Part shown: piece after piece, positions 23,220-37,054 of the stretch | Layout of the letters: each line of letters starts with the position of its first letter | Numbering within the stretch: position 1 is the stretch's first letter | Source: Cymbidium sinense | Taxonomy: Eukaryota; Streptophyta; Magnoliopsida; Asparagales; Orchidaceae | Length of the DNA: 64,000 nt | Direction of reading: 5' to 3' | Assembly (NCBI GenBank): GCA_021442155.1 | Contig: CM038221.1 | Span: forward strand, 146,063,601-146,127,600 | Position numbers and translations under genes: made by a program | The notes under the pieces: generated by a model | Seen by the model: only the letters and a program-made list of their open reading frames with translations | Told to the model about the DNA's origin: nothing | The model's database searches: none

Positions 23220-24314
23220 GAAGGCTACTGATCATTCTTCTTATGCTCTTGTGTATAACTGAATTATATCTGGTTTCCCTTTAATGCATTGCCTTGTCAA
23301 TGTTTTTTTTTTTGTAACTTTATGAATTATTGTGAGGGGAGAAATATTAAGAGTAAAAATTTTCAAAGACCAGCAAAGTATTGATTCCTGAAGTATACAG
23401 ATATAGAATAGTTGCAGAGTCTAATGAGAGCTAAACCTTAAACCATGTGTATTAGGTTTTAAAAAAATGGATGTTTTGGATCACTAATATATAAGTTGAT
23501 TGGTTGATTATGAATTACGGTCATCTCGAAGCGAACATGATGACTATAAAAACATTACCATGTTTCAATCAAGATATACCTCATATCTTTTTTTATTTTA
23601 TCACCGTCCTTATAAGTTGAGTTGTCTGTCTATCTTTTATGAGGTACATGCATGCGAAGGCATATGAGATTTTGAGTTTAGTTTCATATTGGATAATTTT
23701 AAAATATGTTGTTATAGAGACATCAAATGATTGACTTCCTTTTATAAATTTAAAATTTTAAGTTAAAAAAATGTTTTAGTTCATCTTCTATGATAAGTGC
23801 TATGAGAGTCAATGGTTCGATTGTGATTGAGAATACCTTCATGCGGTTGAGTGGGAGCTTTACACATAATATTCGATGATCTTGAAAACTTCCATTTGAG
23901 GGATTGTTATGGTCTATGTATAAGAATGGAGGTTGTTAAAGGCACGTAAGGGTTTGAATTTAGTCCGAAAACTTAAAAAGTATGCTAGCTTAAAAATATA
24001 AAATTATTTATCCTCGCACATAAGCTAAAGTTTTATGAGTTAAATTGAATTTGACTGTTAGTACATACGATCCAACTTTGATCCTTTCTCTAGCTCAGTA
24101 ACACTACAATTTTTTGGACATCCTTGATTCCTCTAGAACAATCGGTCTGTTCTATATATAAGAAATGAATAACAAAAGAATCAAAGGGCACAATTAATAG
24201 AAGGAAATTAGTCACATATATGATGCATATAGCTTGTAGATAGAAAAATATGGATCAAACAATAATATCTTAGAATCTTCTTGCAGCAGGAATAGATGCA
24301 ATTTTTTTCACCAA
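23220..24314. other. Intergenic DNA downstream of PsaO
   Basis: Probably begins with the PsaO 3' UTR; I see no clear polyadenylation signal. The rest shows no gene or repeat up to the first LTR fragment. Confidence 0.45.
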
Positions 24315-27164
24315 TGTGGTGTTTATTTTTGAGATGGTTGTGATGTGTGTATATGGGACGTGACACGAGATGAGGTGTCTTATTGAGGTGATTGAGTATG
24401 GTAGGAATAGCCATTTGAAAGATAGCAATCACTACCTTACGATCTTCACCAATAAAATACAAGGCGTGATGTCTTTGAATATACCAGAGATTTTTTCCCT
24501 ACTTTACATAGATGAATAAAGTAGGGTTTATTTAAACTGGTTCTAAAGTTCCCTATGGGGATAGACCCCCATAGTTAATTACATCCCAATGAAGGTGAAT
24601 TCCTTATGAATACTCTCAATTAAAGTAGGCAATTGTTGTCTCCAAAGAATTCAAAGATGACTATTAATAAATTGGCTATGTTCGGAAGATCAAATGGGAT
24701 ATATCGAAATGAGAGATTTATTATCGAAGCTAAAAAGAGATGAGTAGGGGATGCTCATGATACTAGGAAACCCAGTAAGCATCCCAAACTATCCTATAGT
24801 TAGGCTTTATATGTTTGACATTGAGGAGAATTATATATTTGAGTTGATATTTTATTAGAAATCTAGGACTTATAATCACACAATACAAGATTGTGGAAAT
24901 GCCTAAGAGAAACAACAATCTCGGATCCTAAATCTAGGGAGCTTTAGTGAGGGTCAAAGCACGACTTAAATCTAAGTGAAGATGGGTATATTGTTTCTCC
25001 CAGAGAGTAATTCATTTCGACTTATAGCCAGAGTGACCAACTAACTTTCTTACGCTTTAAAACCATGTGGTCAAGTTATATATTTTAAGATAGTTAGGTT
25101 ATTATTTAGAAAGAAACTAAAGTCTTTAAACCCATTTCTCAGAGAAGCGTAGTGATATAAATAATGACTTAATCATGCAAATCTTACCAAAATTTGATTT
25201 TGACTCTATTTTTAACAGAATGAATTTTATATGCTTAAATGTATGATGAAGTTAATTATGGGCCAAATCAGACAGAAAAAGGTGTTCTCCACCCCCAAGG
25301 GATGCCCTCACAGGTGAAGCATTCTTTTGATGTGCAATGGATGGAGACCCTTCATTTTCAAGAGAGGAACAAGATGATATGCACGGTGTTAAGCATACAA
25401 CATTCAACTAAGGGGCTGCTAAATATTTTATTATCTTGATTATGTCCTAGGCTTTATGTGAGGTTATGAGTTATTTTAAAATTTTAATTATGAGTTATAG
25501 TTGGGGTAGAAAATTTATTTTTCCCTAAGAACCTAAACGGATCTAGGCCACACATTAAATCATCATACATAAAGAAACTAAGAAAATACATGTCATTTCT
25601 ATTTCACAATGTAAACAAATCATCAAATAATTTATAACCTCAACGTAAAGAATAAAGTGCGGTGCATGCCCTAACCCGAAAAAAAAAATATTGGTAATTC
25701 TACCCTTATACAACCCGATACATGAAAAAAAAATTACAAATTACAAAATGATAAGTATTATGTGGGATCTTCAAGTATTCATGCTCCCTCCATTTCTTCA
25801 TTTGATTTGCTCAATTTGATTTGGTAGGCTTCTAGGCATCACATGACACCCCAAGATTAAACCTTCTGGCCAATGTTCATCCTTAACTCTCATAACACTC
25901 AGCCAAATTCCTAATGCACAATTACATTAAAAGAATGAAAAAGTAAATCTAACTACACAAAATAAGTGTTAGGTAAACACACACAAGTAGTTATATGAAT
26001 AATAATTTCAGACTTTGCTATCATTCTTACTTATACAAATCAACACATGAATATAAGAAGGAAACTTTACTTCATACACTAAACTTATATTCACTTGTAT
26101 TTTCTATGAATATATAACTAAAATCATAACATATAATGTTATTTCTCATTAATAAGCTCTTTGAAAATATGTTTGAGATTTAATAGTGATAAACACCACA
26201 CATATTTTAATTAACACATGCAAATTAACATAAAGGAAATCATTTTTATATTAATTTGAAAGACATGAATGCATGAGTACAAGTGACATACATTATTTTA
26301 GCATGAATGAAAGAAAATAAAATAACACAAGTATGTGATTTCATTCAATCTAACTAAGTCCTAGGACAATCATATTAAACAAACTCATTTAAGATAAACC
26401 AAAATTTTTTAAAGCCATTTTTGATCTTGATGTTTTATTTGATCTAAGGAATGTGAAAGATGTTTGCTAATCCTAATCCCATCCCTCATGTATGAGTTAA
26501 TTTGGTTTAATGGAGAATAATTAGATTGATTTTATGTCTTAATTAGGTTGAGGTATGAATTAAGTCCATTAATTAACCCACTTACATCACCTTAATTAAC
26601 TAAATAATGATGAGCCATATGAAATGCAACCACATGAAAAGTAAATTGACAATGCTCCTAAGAAATGAAAGAGGCCTAACACAATTGGCTCATAATTAAT
26701 AGTTAATTAAGCTTAAGAAGCTAACTTAACTACTTTTATGATTTTCTCACATATGTGAGCTAACCATAATTTCATTACCTCTCTCTTTAGGTTATTGAAC
26801 ACCCAAAGAGCTACCCAAGATTGATTAAACAAAATTAAGTTGTGAATAAATGGATTTTAAATTAATTTAATTAACCCCCTGATTAATTGATTAAATTCTT
26901 TGATTATGTTTTGATTAGAATGATGAAATTGGTTTAGGAAAAGGGATTAAGGAAAAGGCCTCAATCCACACTAAGTCATTTCAAACACTCGATTAGGCTT
27001 TGAAATAATTAGTTTCTTATTTTGATTAGTTAATTAAATGGCTAATTAATTATTTAAGCTTTTTTAATTAACTTGAAATAAATGAAGAGACTTAATGAAA
27101 TGGTTATAAGGAATGAACCCAAACCACTCCCTATGACTTCCCACTATTAACAGAGGATAATGAG
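24315..27164 (-). mobile_element. Truncated LTR of giant gypsy element, minus strand (copy A)
   Basis: From TGTGGTGTTTATTTTT at 24315 the sequence runs parallel to copy B (starting 27165). Shared blocks include CATAGTTAATTACATC, TTGTCTCCAAAGAATTCAAAGAT, ATGCTCATGATACTAGGAA and GCCCAAATCC-type stretches, ending in the AATTAATTATTTAAGC region. It lacks about 1.5 kb corresponding to roughly 29000-30400 of copy B, and lacks the LTR's 5' part. It directly abuts the terminus of copy B. It encodes nothing. Confidence 0.75.
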
Positions 27165-30100
27165 TGTGGTGTTTATTTTTAGATTCGTGTCAATGGGTGT
27201 GGGGGGAGGGGGGAGAAATCACACAGATCTGAGAGTGTACTTATTGAGGTGATTGGGTATGACATCAAGGAATAGTGCACCATCTCGAAAGATAGAAATC
27301 ACTACCTTACAATGGACCTAATCACCTAATAAGGACTCCTAAGGCATGATGGGTCTTCGAATTACCATAAAATTTTCCCATACTTTACATGGATGAATAA
27401 AGGGGTTTATTTAAACCAGGTTCTAAAGTTTCTTATGGGGGGCAAGCCCCCATAGTTAATTACATCTTAAGGAAAGTGATTCCCTTAAGAATACTCTTGA
27501 TTAAGGTAGGTGATTGTTGTCTCCAAAGAATTCAAAGATAGGACTATCAATAAATTTATTGTATTTTAAAAAAAATCAAGTGAGATTGATCAAGATGAGA
27601 GAGTTATTATCGAAACCAAAGGAGATGAGTAGGGAGTGCTCATGATACTAGGAAGCCTAGTGAGCACTCCAATCTATCCTATGGTTGGGCTTTATATATT
27701 TTTGAAATTGAGGAGATTTATTTGTTTGAGTTGAAAATTTTATTAGAAAGCTAGGACTTATAATTCCACAATATAATGTTATGAAAATGTCTAAGATGTG
27801 AGGATTTATGCTTGTAGCCCCAAAGGGAAACAACAACCTCAAATCCTAAATCTAGGGAGCTTTGGTGAGTGCCAAAGTATGACCAAAATCTAAGGCGAAA
27901 ATGGGTATATGGTTTACCTCCACAAGAGAGGATAAACCACTTCTTGGACTTATAATCACCCGGGTGGCGACGTAACTCCTCATACACTTCAAATCCATGT
28001 AGGCAAGTCTTATGCTTTTTGAGATAGATTATTATTATTTAGAAAAGAAACCAAGTCTTTAAACCCACTTTCTAAGAGACTAGAGCATGAGGGGTATGAA
28101 AAATGACTTAAATATGATGTAAATTTTTATCAAATTTCATTTAATTTGAGACTTTTCATTTTGACATAGGTTATGGAATTTTGTATGTATAAATGCATGA
28201 GAAGTTGATTACGAGCCAAATCAAGAGGGAAAGATGTGTTCTTCCATCATAAGCTCTCAAAGGTTAAGCCCATTCTATTTAGAAAAGATGGAAGCCCTCT
28301 CTAGTCACGAGTGAAATAAGATGATATGTGTGCTGTTAAACATACAACATCTAGCTAAGGGGTTGCTAAATATTTTATTGTCTTAATTTAATACCTAAGC
28401 TTTAGGTGATGTTATGAGTTATTTTAAAAGTTTAGTTATGAGTTGTTAATGGAATAGAAAATTTATTTTTTATCCTAAAAGCCTAATTCCATCTAGGCCA
28501 TACAACAATCACCAATCATAAACAAACTATGAAAATGCATACTTTTTCTAATCACAAACTAAATAAAACATCAAATAATTTTATAAAGTTATCGCAAAAG
28601 GATAAAAGGCCGATGCAGTCGGATACCACCGTACAACCTGACAAGAAATGTGGGTAGCCGAGCCCTACCCTTATACAACCCGGATTATAAAAAAATAATT
28701 ACAAATAATGAATGTTATGGGGGTCTTCATTCTTCATTCTTCATTTCTTCATATTTTTTTTCTTTATTTGATTTACTCCATTTCTTTCTTCATTTTGGCT
28801 TGATTTGAATGTGCTTGCTCCAAAGGCATCACATGGTACATAAAACTTGGTCTTATAACCAATGCTCATCCTAATTCCCCATAACAATCATCCTAATTAT
28901 AATGTAAAATTACATTAAAAGAAGGAAAGTAAATCTAGCTACACCAATAAAATAAATGTTAGCTAAATACACCATACAACCCAAGCAGTTATATGAATAA
29001 TTTGGATTTAGCACCCTACACATGGGTAACCAAGCCCACCTGTCCTAACTTGGGGTTATGCTTAGGGGCTAAGCAACCTGCACAGCAAAAAATAATTTAG
29101 AGTTTTATTTACCAGCCCTTTTAAACACAACCCCCCTATAAAAAGCATAATTAGATAAATATCGGCCTAACATCCAGACTACACACATATATCCTAACAT
29201 CCAGTCTACAATAATACATCATAAAATAAGCATACATCAAATTATACACCGCCCTAATATAAAGCTAGAAATGGTGACTTAATTTAATGTGTGTGCATTA
29301 AAGCTTGTGTGGTATGTCCTAACTAGGCTTTAGAGTTGTAATTTGCTAAGTATGAGGATTTAATTCATAAAGGGTTAATTTCTCTTTAAGTAATTTAATT
29401 GATTTGAAGATTTTACTATATATATTTCTTTTGTTTTATATACACTTAACACAAGTAAGTGTTATAAAGAGAAGCAAGAGAGGGAATCTCTCTTTCATCC
29501 CTATCTTAAGTCATTTCTAAAGCAAGTAATTAATTAATTTCCTTTAGTGAATGGCTTATTATTTATTTTAATCAATCCTAAATTTAGGTTCACTCTAAAT
29601 GACCTTATTCAATAAGAAAGACATCTTAAGATTAATTAGAATGAATTACTATCACATAACACATGTTTATTCATTTCTTTCCATCATGTATTTCACGCAT
29701 ATGATTAAATTGTAAGCAAATATACATGCAATGCAAATCTTAGCACACTTAAATGATGAATGCAAAGAAACATGTTTGGAATTTAAATATTTCATTTGAT
29801 TAAATTATGAATGCATATCATTTTAGTAGAGAAGAGAGGTTTTTCATCCATTAGCTAAATACATATTCACATGTATAAAAGTTTTAAGTGAGTACGTCAC
29901 CATTGTTCTGCACTAAGGGCGTAAGGTACAAGACCTACTTAGGGCTACTTAAAGCCTCGCAGCCCCGGGGTGTCCATATTTTTTCTTAGATACATGTAGA
30001 TGAACAAGCAACTATAAGGATAGGAAAATGCATGAAAAAGTTGAATTTGATTTATTTGAGTATGATTCTTATTCATTGGTCACATCACACATACATATGT

Positions 30101-32800
30101 ATAAGAGTTTTAAGTGAGTACAATGCCATTGTTCGCGAGCAAAGAACAAGACTACTTAATTTACTTAAAGCCTTGCGACTCAGTGTCATAATATACCACT
30201 TTTCTCGGATATATGAATGTATAAAAGAACTACAAGAATAAGAAGTCATGCAAGAAGTCATATTTGATCGATTATATGATTTATATATGTAATGAAATTC
30301 ATCCTAAGTCTTAGTATGAAAATGCATAGGAATTAATTTAGACAAATGTTGTATTCTTTTCAAATGAACTATATATTTATAAATCCCATGCAAATCATTA
30401 TAAGATAAGGAAAGAGAGCTTCATATTTCATATCTTACATTATTAACACATGCAAACTTATAGATACTTATAATTAGCATCACTCCATCTATTATAATTG
30501 ATTTGTATACTTTTGAAAATAACATTTGATTTAATAGTAATAATAGCTACACTTATTTAATTTAAATCAACATGCAATTTGACATAAAATAAATCATTTC
30601 ATTTAGTTAATTTTAAAAGAAATGAATGCATGATTACAAGAAATGAATGCATGATTTCACTTATTTAATTTGAAAAGAAATAAAACACAAGCATGTGATT
30701 TGATTCTCCAACTAAGTCCTAAGTACAATCATACTTAAAATAAACCAGAATTTCTTTAATGTTATTTCATTTTTTATTATCATTTCATTTTTGAGTTGAA
30801 CTTGATTTAGGAAATGTGAAAGAGGTTTGCTGGTCCTAATCCCATTCCCCATGTGTGAGTTAATTTTGGTTCAAGGAAGAAATAATTAAGTTAATTTTAT
30901 GATTTAATTAGGTTAGGGTATGAATTAAGTGCATTAATTAACCCTTACCTATATCACCTTAAGTTAATTAACTAAGTAATAATGAGCCAATATGATGTGC
31001 AACCACATGAAAAGTAAATGTGCAATGCTCTAAAAAAAATGAAAGGGCTAATGTAATTTTCATGATTAATAGTTAATTAGATTTAAGGGATCTCACTTAA
31101 CTACTTTTATGATTTTCTCACACATGTGAGCTAACCATAATTTCATCACCTCTCACTTTGGATCATTGGACACCCAAAGAGCTACCCAAGATTAAATTAA
31201 CAAAATAGATTCAATTGAATTAATTAAGTTCATTAATTAGTTGATTAAACCTTAATTAACCTTAACCAACTAAAATGAGATGGGGTTAGAAAGAGACAAA
31301 GAAGAGAGCCAAGTCTCAACCCCAAATACTTTCAATTAGTTAAAAGGTTCATGTATGATTTGGATTTTGATTAATCTTGTTGATTAATTAAGGGGTGTTA
31401 ATTAATTAATTATTTAAGAGGATTAGAGAAGATTTAAAGAAAAGATAGAAAGAGGGGTCCCAATCCATTTCCAGACTTCATCATCATTAGGTTAATAAGC
31501 TTGATTGATTGATTAATTTACTACTCATTTGCTTAATTATATCTAATTACATTAAAAATTTGATTAAGACTTAATCCATTAGTTTCCCAATTAAGCAACA
31601 AATAAAATCCCAAAAAATAGAGGAGGTAGAAGTCATCCCCTAAACATGCACATAAAGTTTGAGATTAATTGGATGGTTAATTAGAGAGTAATTAAACTAA
31701 TTACATTTCCACTTAAACCTTAATTAAGTCAAATCCACTATTCAAAGTCAAGTAATGATAATTTTCTAGATTTTACTCTGAAATATCTTTAAAATGAGCC
31801 TTAGTTTATATTTTTTTGGATTTTTTGAGATTTAGTTATGAATTTAGGAAGCTTCAGGATTAAAAATAATTAATTAGCCATAATCCCGTCGGGCCACGTG
31901 GCGGTTGACATGGAGCTCTTTCCACATGGCACGATGAAATTTGCTATTTATATTGTCACATCAAAGTGATGACTCGGATGGCGGTGCATGTGGTAACTTT
32001 GTGGACCATCTGATCTAAGATCAGATGACCATGATTAAACCTGCGGTTTCGAGGGATTGATCAGGGGCTCTGAGTGTGATCTGATCAGGACCATCCATTT
32101 CGTGGAAGTGGGATGGACGGTCCATGATCTATCTCCTCTCGAGCATCAAATAGTGTCTACTATCCATCGATCGCCCTCGATCCGAGGTCACCCAAGCTCG
32201 GATGGAGATGAAAATGATCCCACACCTTCGAGGAAGCACAACAATCAAATCCAATAGTGGAAAATACGTGACTTGAAAATTTCTTTCATAAAATACCAAG
32301 CTATTTTCATTTAAGGATCAATTTCAATGGCATACCTCACCGGAGCTTATGATAGGTAGTTCCAATGATCGAGGAAGCTTCATTTAGTAGAAATGAAGCT
32401 CTATTGAGCCACACGAGCCTTGATTTGGTGTAGTTTGGAAGACCAATCCACTAGGCGTAGGTGATCGGGCTTGATCGAACTCTACCCTCCGGCCATTGAG
32501 AAGCTTGGGAAAGGATTCATTCTTTCCCATTTGGTTCCAAGAAAGGTGTGTGCAAAGTTATTTTCACTTTGGTGAAAATTTGAGCAAATGGGAATTGAAA
32601 GTGGCCTCCCCTATTTCAGTTTTGAGTAAAACAGAGAATGAGGATTTTGGGAGGTTGGGAAAGCTTGAAAATGGCTTTGGGATTCCTCTCCATGGTTGCT
32701 AGTGTTGAATCGAGAGTGTCTCTATGGGTTTGAGTGAGAATAATGGGGTATACCCCCTCATTCCTTGGATCGACTACCCGCCTTATTTGGTTTTCCTTGA
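27165..32800 (-). mobile_element. Near-complete ~5.6-kb LTR of giant gypsy element, minus strand (copy B)
   Basis: It begins at 27165 with TGTGGTGTTTATTTTT (the LTR 3' end read in reverse) and extends to about 32700-32800, where the sense strand shows a palindromic GGGGGTATACCCC near the probable LTR start. Its reverse complement follows plus-strand copies D and E in order: cap-side block near 32330, TATA region, AT-rich middle, and CTTGCCCC...ATGGGG segments near the 3' end. The 5' boundary is approximate. The short open frames within it have no coding similarity. Confidence 0.8.
31943..31954 (-). promoter_or_regulatory. Candidate LTR TATA box (copy B)
   Basis: On the minus strand AATATAAATAGC lies in a relatively GC-balanced part of the LTR, about 0.8 kb from its inferred start. 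The equivalent part of copies D and E is too diverged to show the same element clearly. Function as the LTR promoter is inferred. Confidence 0.4.
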
Positions 32801-33099
32801 TCAATTGGCCATCAGAGGCTAATGGAGGTCCTCGGGTGCATGATGTGGCTTGATTTGGTTGGGTGAGGGTGTGGAGGTGGCTGCCAAGAGAGTAGTGAGT
32901 GTCCTATGGTGGTTTGGAAAGCTCCAATGGGGATGGGGAGGTGATTTCACCTCCCCATGGATCATGGCCGACCCAACCACTGTTGGGTCAGGTCAGCCAT
33001 GGTCCAAGGTGCTTAAGTGGACCTATGGTTGGGTACCAAGTGGCTAGTGGGAGAAAATGATCGAATGAGCATGTTTTCCATCTCATGGGATACCCTAAA

Positions 33100-34620
33100 C
33101 CAAAGGTAAAATGGTCATTTATCTATGAGTTTGATTTGAGCAGATTTGTGATGGGTCAAAATGAGTTAGCCCAAATTTCAAATTGTTTGGAGTTTATTTG
33201 ATTTGATTTGGCATGATTTGACCTATTTAGGTCAAATTGGAGTTAGGTTAGGTCAAGTTGACCAATTGATCAAATTAGGTCAAACCAAGGGCTCGGTCAA
33301 GTTCACATGACCAATTGGAGTATATTTGTGTCATTGGTTCTGTTTAATTTACTTTGGATTTGATTATGGTTCATTTAGATTCATATAGGTCAAATAGGTC
33401 AAGTTGACCAATTTGACCAATTTGACCAAATTGGATTGGGTTAGGTGTTGAGTCAAGTTTAATTGGCTAATTAAAAATGATTGTAGGCTTTGGTTTGGTT
33501 TAATTTCGATTCAATTTAGATTTTGGCTAATTTGACCCTTTAGGTCAATTTGGGTTTGGTTGGGTCAAGTTGACCAATTGGTTAACTTGGGCTCAATTAT
33601 GGCTTTGGTCAAGGTCAAGAAGTGATTTGAAATGAACTTGAACCATTGGTTGCAATCAATTTGGATCAAATCATGATTTGACCCATTTTAGCTTTTTAGG
33701 CCAATTTGGGTCAACTTGGGTCAAATGGCCAATTAGACTTGGTTTGGCTCAAGTGAAGATTTGGTCATATTCAATCATTAATTATTAGTTAGTTTGAATC
33801 AATGGTTTCAATAAATTTGGCATATGGTGGATTTTGGCTAGTTTGGATTTCATTTGGGCTAAGTGTTGACTTGGTCAATGGGCTAGGTTGATTGACCCAA
33901 TTCAAAACAATTGATTAACATAGGATGATTGTTGATCATGTTATGAGGTTTGGATGTGCTTATTTCACAATTTGGGTTGGATTGGAAAAGGTCTTTTAGG
34001 TCACCATGGGTCAAGTGGACCTAAATGGGTTAATTAGCTTGATCATGGCTTAATTCAAGTTTAGTTGAACTCACATATGAGCCTAGGATTGAAATATAAA
34101 TTTAATTGCAAGTGGTTTGAAGCCAAATGGATTTTGGTTCATATGATAATTTCAAGTCAAAAGGGCTAACTTGGGTTTGACTTGGATTAACTTGGATTTG
34201 GTTTGAGAATGATGGTTTATGTTTATATTTGGGTCAATGAGTGTAGGAATGATTGAATAATGAAGGAATCCATGAGTTTTGAATTGATTTGGGTATCATT
34301 TAGCCAAATTCAAGAATTTGGCTAAAAGGGCTAAAATTGAGAATTTTAATTTGATTTGGGTTTCAATCATTTGAAGTTTGGAATTTATTTATAATTTGGA
34401 ATTTGATTTGAGATTGAATTTGATAATTGATAAAATCAATTGGATTGGAGTTGATTTGAATTTGGTTAAGGCTAAGTTCATAAGATAAAATCGAGCTTAG
34501 GAAGAGATTTGGAATTTGCATTCAATCATGGGTTTCAATCATGTGATAGTTGGATTTTGATTTTGGAATTTAGATTTGAATTTGAGATTTGGTTTGGAAG
34601 AAGGAAGCAAGGATTGGGTT
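33100..34620 (-). repeat. GGTCAA/TTGACC-rich tract before the minus-strand LTR
   Basis: Between 33121 and 34020 I count about 24 occurrences of GGTCAA or TTGACC. From 34200 the tract is dominated by GATTTG/TTTGGATTT repeats. It occupies the position between 3' UTR repeats and LTR, as does 55000-57170 in the plus-strand element. It is non-coding. Confidence 0.75.
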
Positions 34621-35049
34621 TAGGCTACAGGGTAAGCAAGTCCTCCTAAATCCCTAAGGCATAACTTATTCCTATGGCCAACTCTTCTAAATCTGTTGGG
34701 TTAGGTTAAGTATTCACCTAATCACTAGAAATATCTTAAGACTAAGGAACTCTTAATGTCTATAAGAGTCCTAAATTTATGATAATAAAGTTGAGAGCAC
34801 ACTCCGAAAGTGAGGTCAACAAAGGGTACCCAATAGGCATGGTGTGACTGACAAGGCACACCGCACGTATTGGTGTTGACCAAGATGATCAACAACATTC
34901 GAAGGATTATAAAGACTAACATAAATGATTTATCCCTAAACTTGAGGTGTAGACAAAATCAAGGTCTTAGTGCAATGCAACTCCACTAATGCCAAGGGCA
35001 TAAAGGAGGAAGAAGGGATCCACTAAGGGATCAAGCATGTGAACCTTCC

Positions 35050-37054
35050 AGGGAAGCAGGTTCAGGTTATCCACCATGGGATAAGGGGTTTGGATTTGAA
35101 TGTAGGATATGATTTAGGTAGAGTATCCACTGGAAATTAGAATGTATAACTTGTAAGGGATAGAGGTTTGATTTAATTTGCGTCTCACTGAGGAGAAATT
35201 TGATTTGAGTTAATTGGTGGGGCATCCACTGGGGGATGAAATGTTTGATTTGATTTGTTGATTTATGATTTGAAGCTCCACTAGGAGGAGAATGATTTGG
35301 TTTTAAGCACACATATGCTGGAGATACGAGCTTGGATCCACTAGGGATAAAGTGAATGAACCTTCCACCAGGGAAGCATTTTCAGACTATCCATGGGGAG
35401 GATGAGAATTTGGCTTTGAGCCCACACCTGCTGGTGATGTGGCTTGGATTAGCTATGGATAAGATAGATTTAATTTGGACTCTGCTAGAGGGGGGATGAT
35501 GAATTTGATGAGATGGACCCTGTCAGTGTGCAGTGGATCCACTAAGAGAGGCTAATATCAGCTTAGACCTGTCTTAAATTTACAAATCCAAAGGGATAGT
35601 CTCTACCATGGGTAGAGCTAACCAACCTAAGGTGTGTCTTTGGTGCAATGGTCAAGTTAGGAAGAAAGCATGGGGAGTCACATCTTCCTATATAAGGAAT
35701 CACTGGGGTGATTGGTTGATAGCATAACAAATCGAACCTGACCTAGAGCAACTACTACGTGGATGCCATTGGGGGACTTATATCAACTCAAAAATAGTCA
35801 AGATAATATCATTTGATTTAATTGCATTTGTTTTAATTTGATGGATTCTGTCGGTGTGCGATGAATCCACTAAGAAGGGGCTAAAATCAGCCTAGAACAG
35901 TCTTAGATTTACAAATCCAAAGGGATAATCTACCGGTCGTGGGGTAGAGTTAACTAACCTAAGGGGTGCCTTCCGATGTGCAATGGTCAAGTTAAGAAAA
36001 GCGGGGACTCACATCCTCCTAAATAAAGGACCACTGGGGTGATCTGTTGGATGCAACAAATCAAACTTGACCTAGGGAAACTACTAAGAGAGTGCCAACT
36101 TGGGGACTTATCCCAACTCAAAAGTAGTCAGCCAATTCCTATAGGGAGTTTTGCTGACACTGCCATAAAGATAGGATGCCTGCTTGGGAAAGGAGCTGCT
36201 GGGGGCTTGAATTCCTAATCCACAAGAGAAGATATATTTTATTTATTTTATGTTATCGTGGACCCTATTGGTTTGTGAGGGATCACACTGAGAAGGAGCT
36301 CATATCAGCCTAGTCCTATCTCAGATTTACTGGACCAAGGGAGAATCTGCATATTCATAAGATAAATTCTCCAACAACAAGGGTGGCTACTAGGAAAGGG
36401 GAACTGTCCAATCCAAGAGTAACCAGAGTAGTGTCTAAATGGAGTTGCTAAGGATGTCATCTAAATAGAGTGCCCACCGGGGAGGTGCCGCTATGGGCAT
36501 TATCCAAAACCCTATAAAAAAAGCCTATAGGTATACGGTGGCCAACTCAAGGAGAAAGTGCAAGGACTCACATGTTCTAGGAGTGGTGTATGCACCGGGT
36601 GCTTGCTGACGATAACCAACTAAACCTAAGGTGCCCATCAATTTTTTACAATCAGTCTAGAAAGAAGGTGTGTAGACTTACATCTCTCTACAACATAACT
36701 GATCACTGGGATAGTCTGTCTTCGGCTCGATAGGGGCTATCCGACCTAGGGTGACTATTAAGCAAGGAATCTTGTGTAGGGACTAAACCCATGCTTGAAG
36801 TAGTCAAGAGGAAAGGAGCCACAGGGGGACTTATCCTAAACCTAAAATATACTCGACCTAGTCAGTGCATGATGGGTAATCCAAGAAAAAAAGGATGTAG
36901 TCTTACATCCTCTTTAACAAAGTCAACTTGGGGTAGCTTATCGGCTGCCCAGTAAAACCTATCAAACTGATAAGATGCTTGTTGGTTTGCAATGGTCAAG
37001 TCAGGAAGAAAGTGCGGGGACTTACATCCACCAATAAGTGACCACTAGGGTGAC
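35050..37054 (-). repeat. Hypervariable 3' UTR repeats of the minus-strand element
   Basis: Long, irregular direct repeats occur here. A block like GATGGA(C/T)..TGTC(A/G)GTGTGC followed by GATCCACTAAGA and AATCAGCCTAG starts near 35514, 35842 and, more diverged, 36258. A second block, CAATGGTCAAGTTAGGAAGAAAG then GGGGA(C/G)TCACATC, recurs near 35650, 35985 and 37000. They are the reverse complement of motifs at 52480-54960. No coding frame is supported. Confidence 0.75.
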
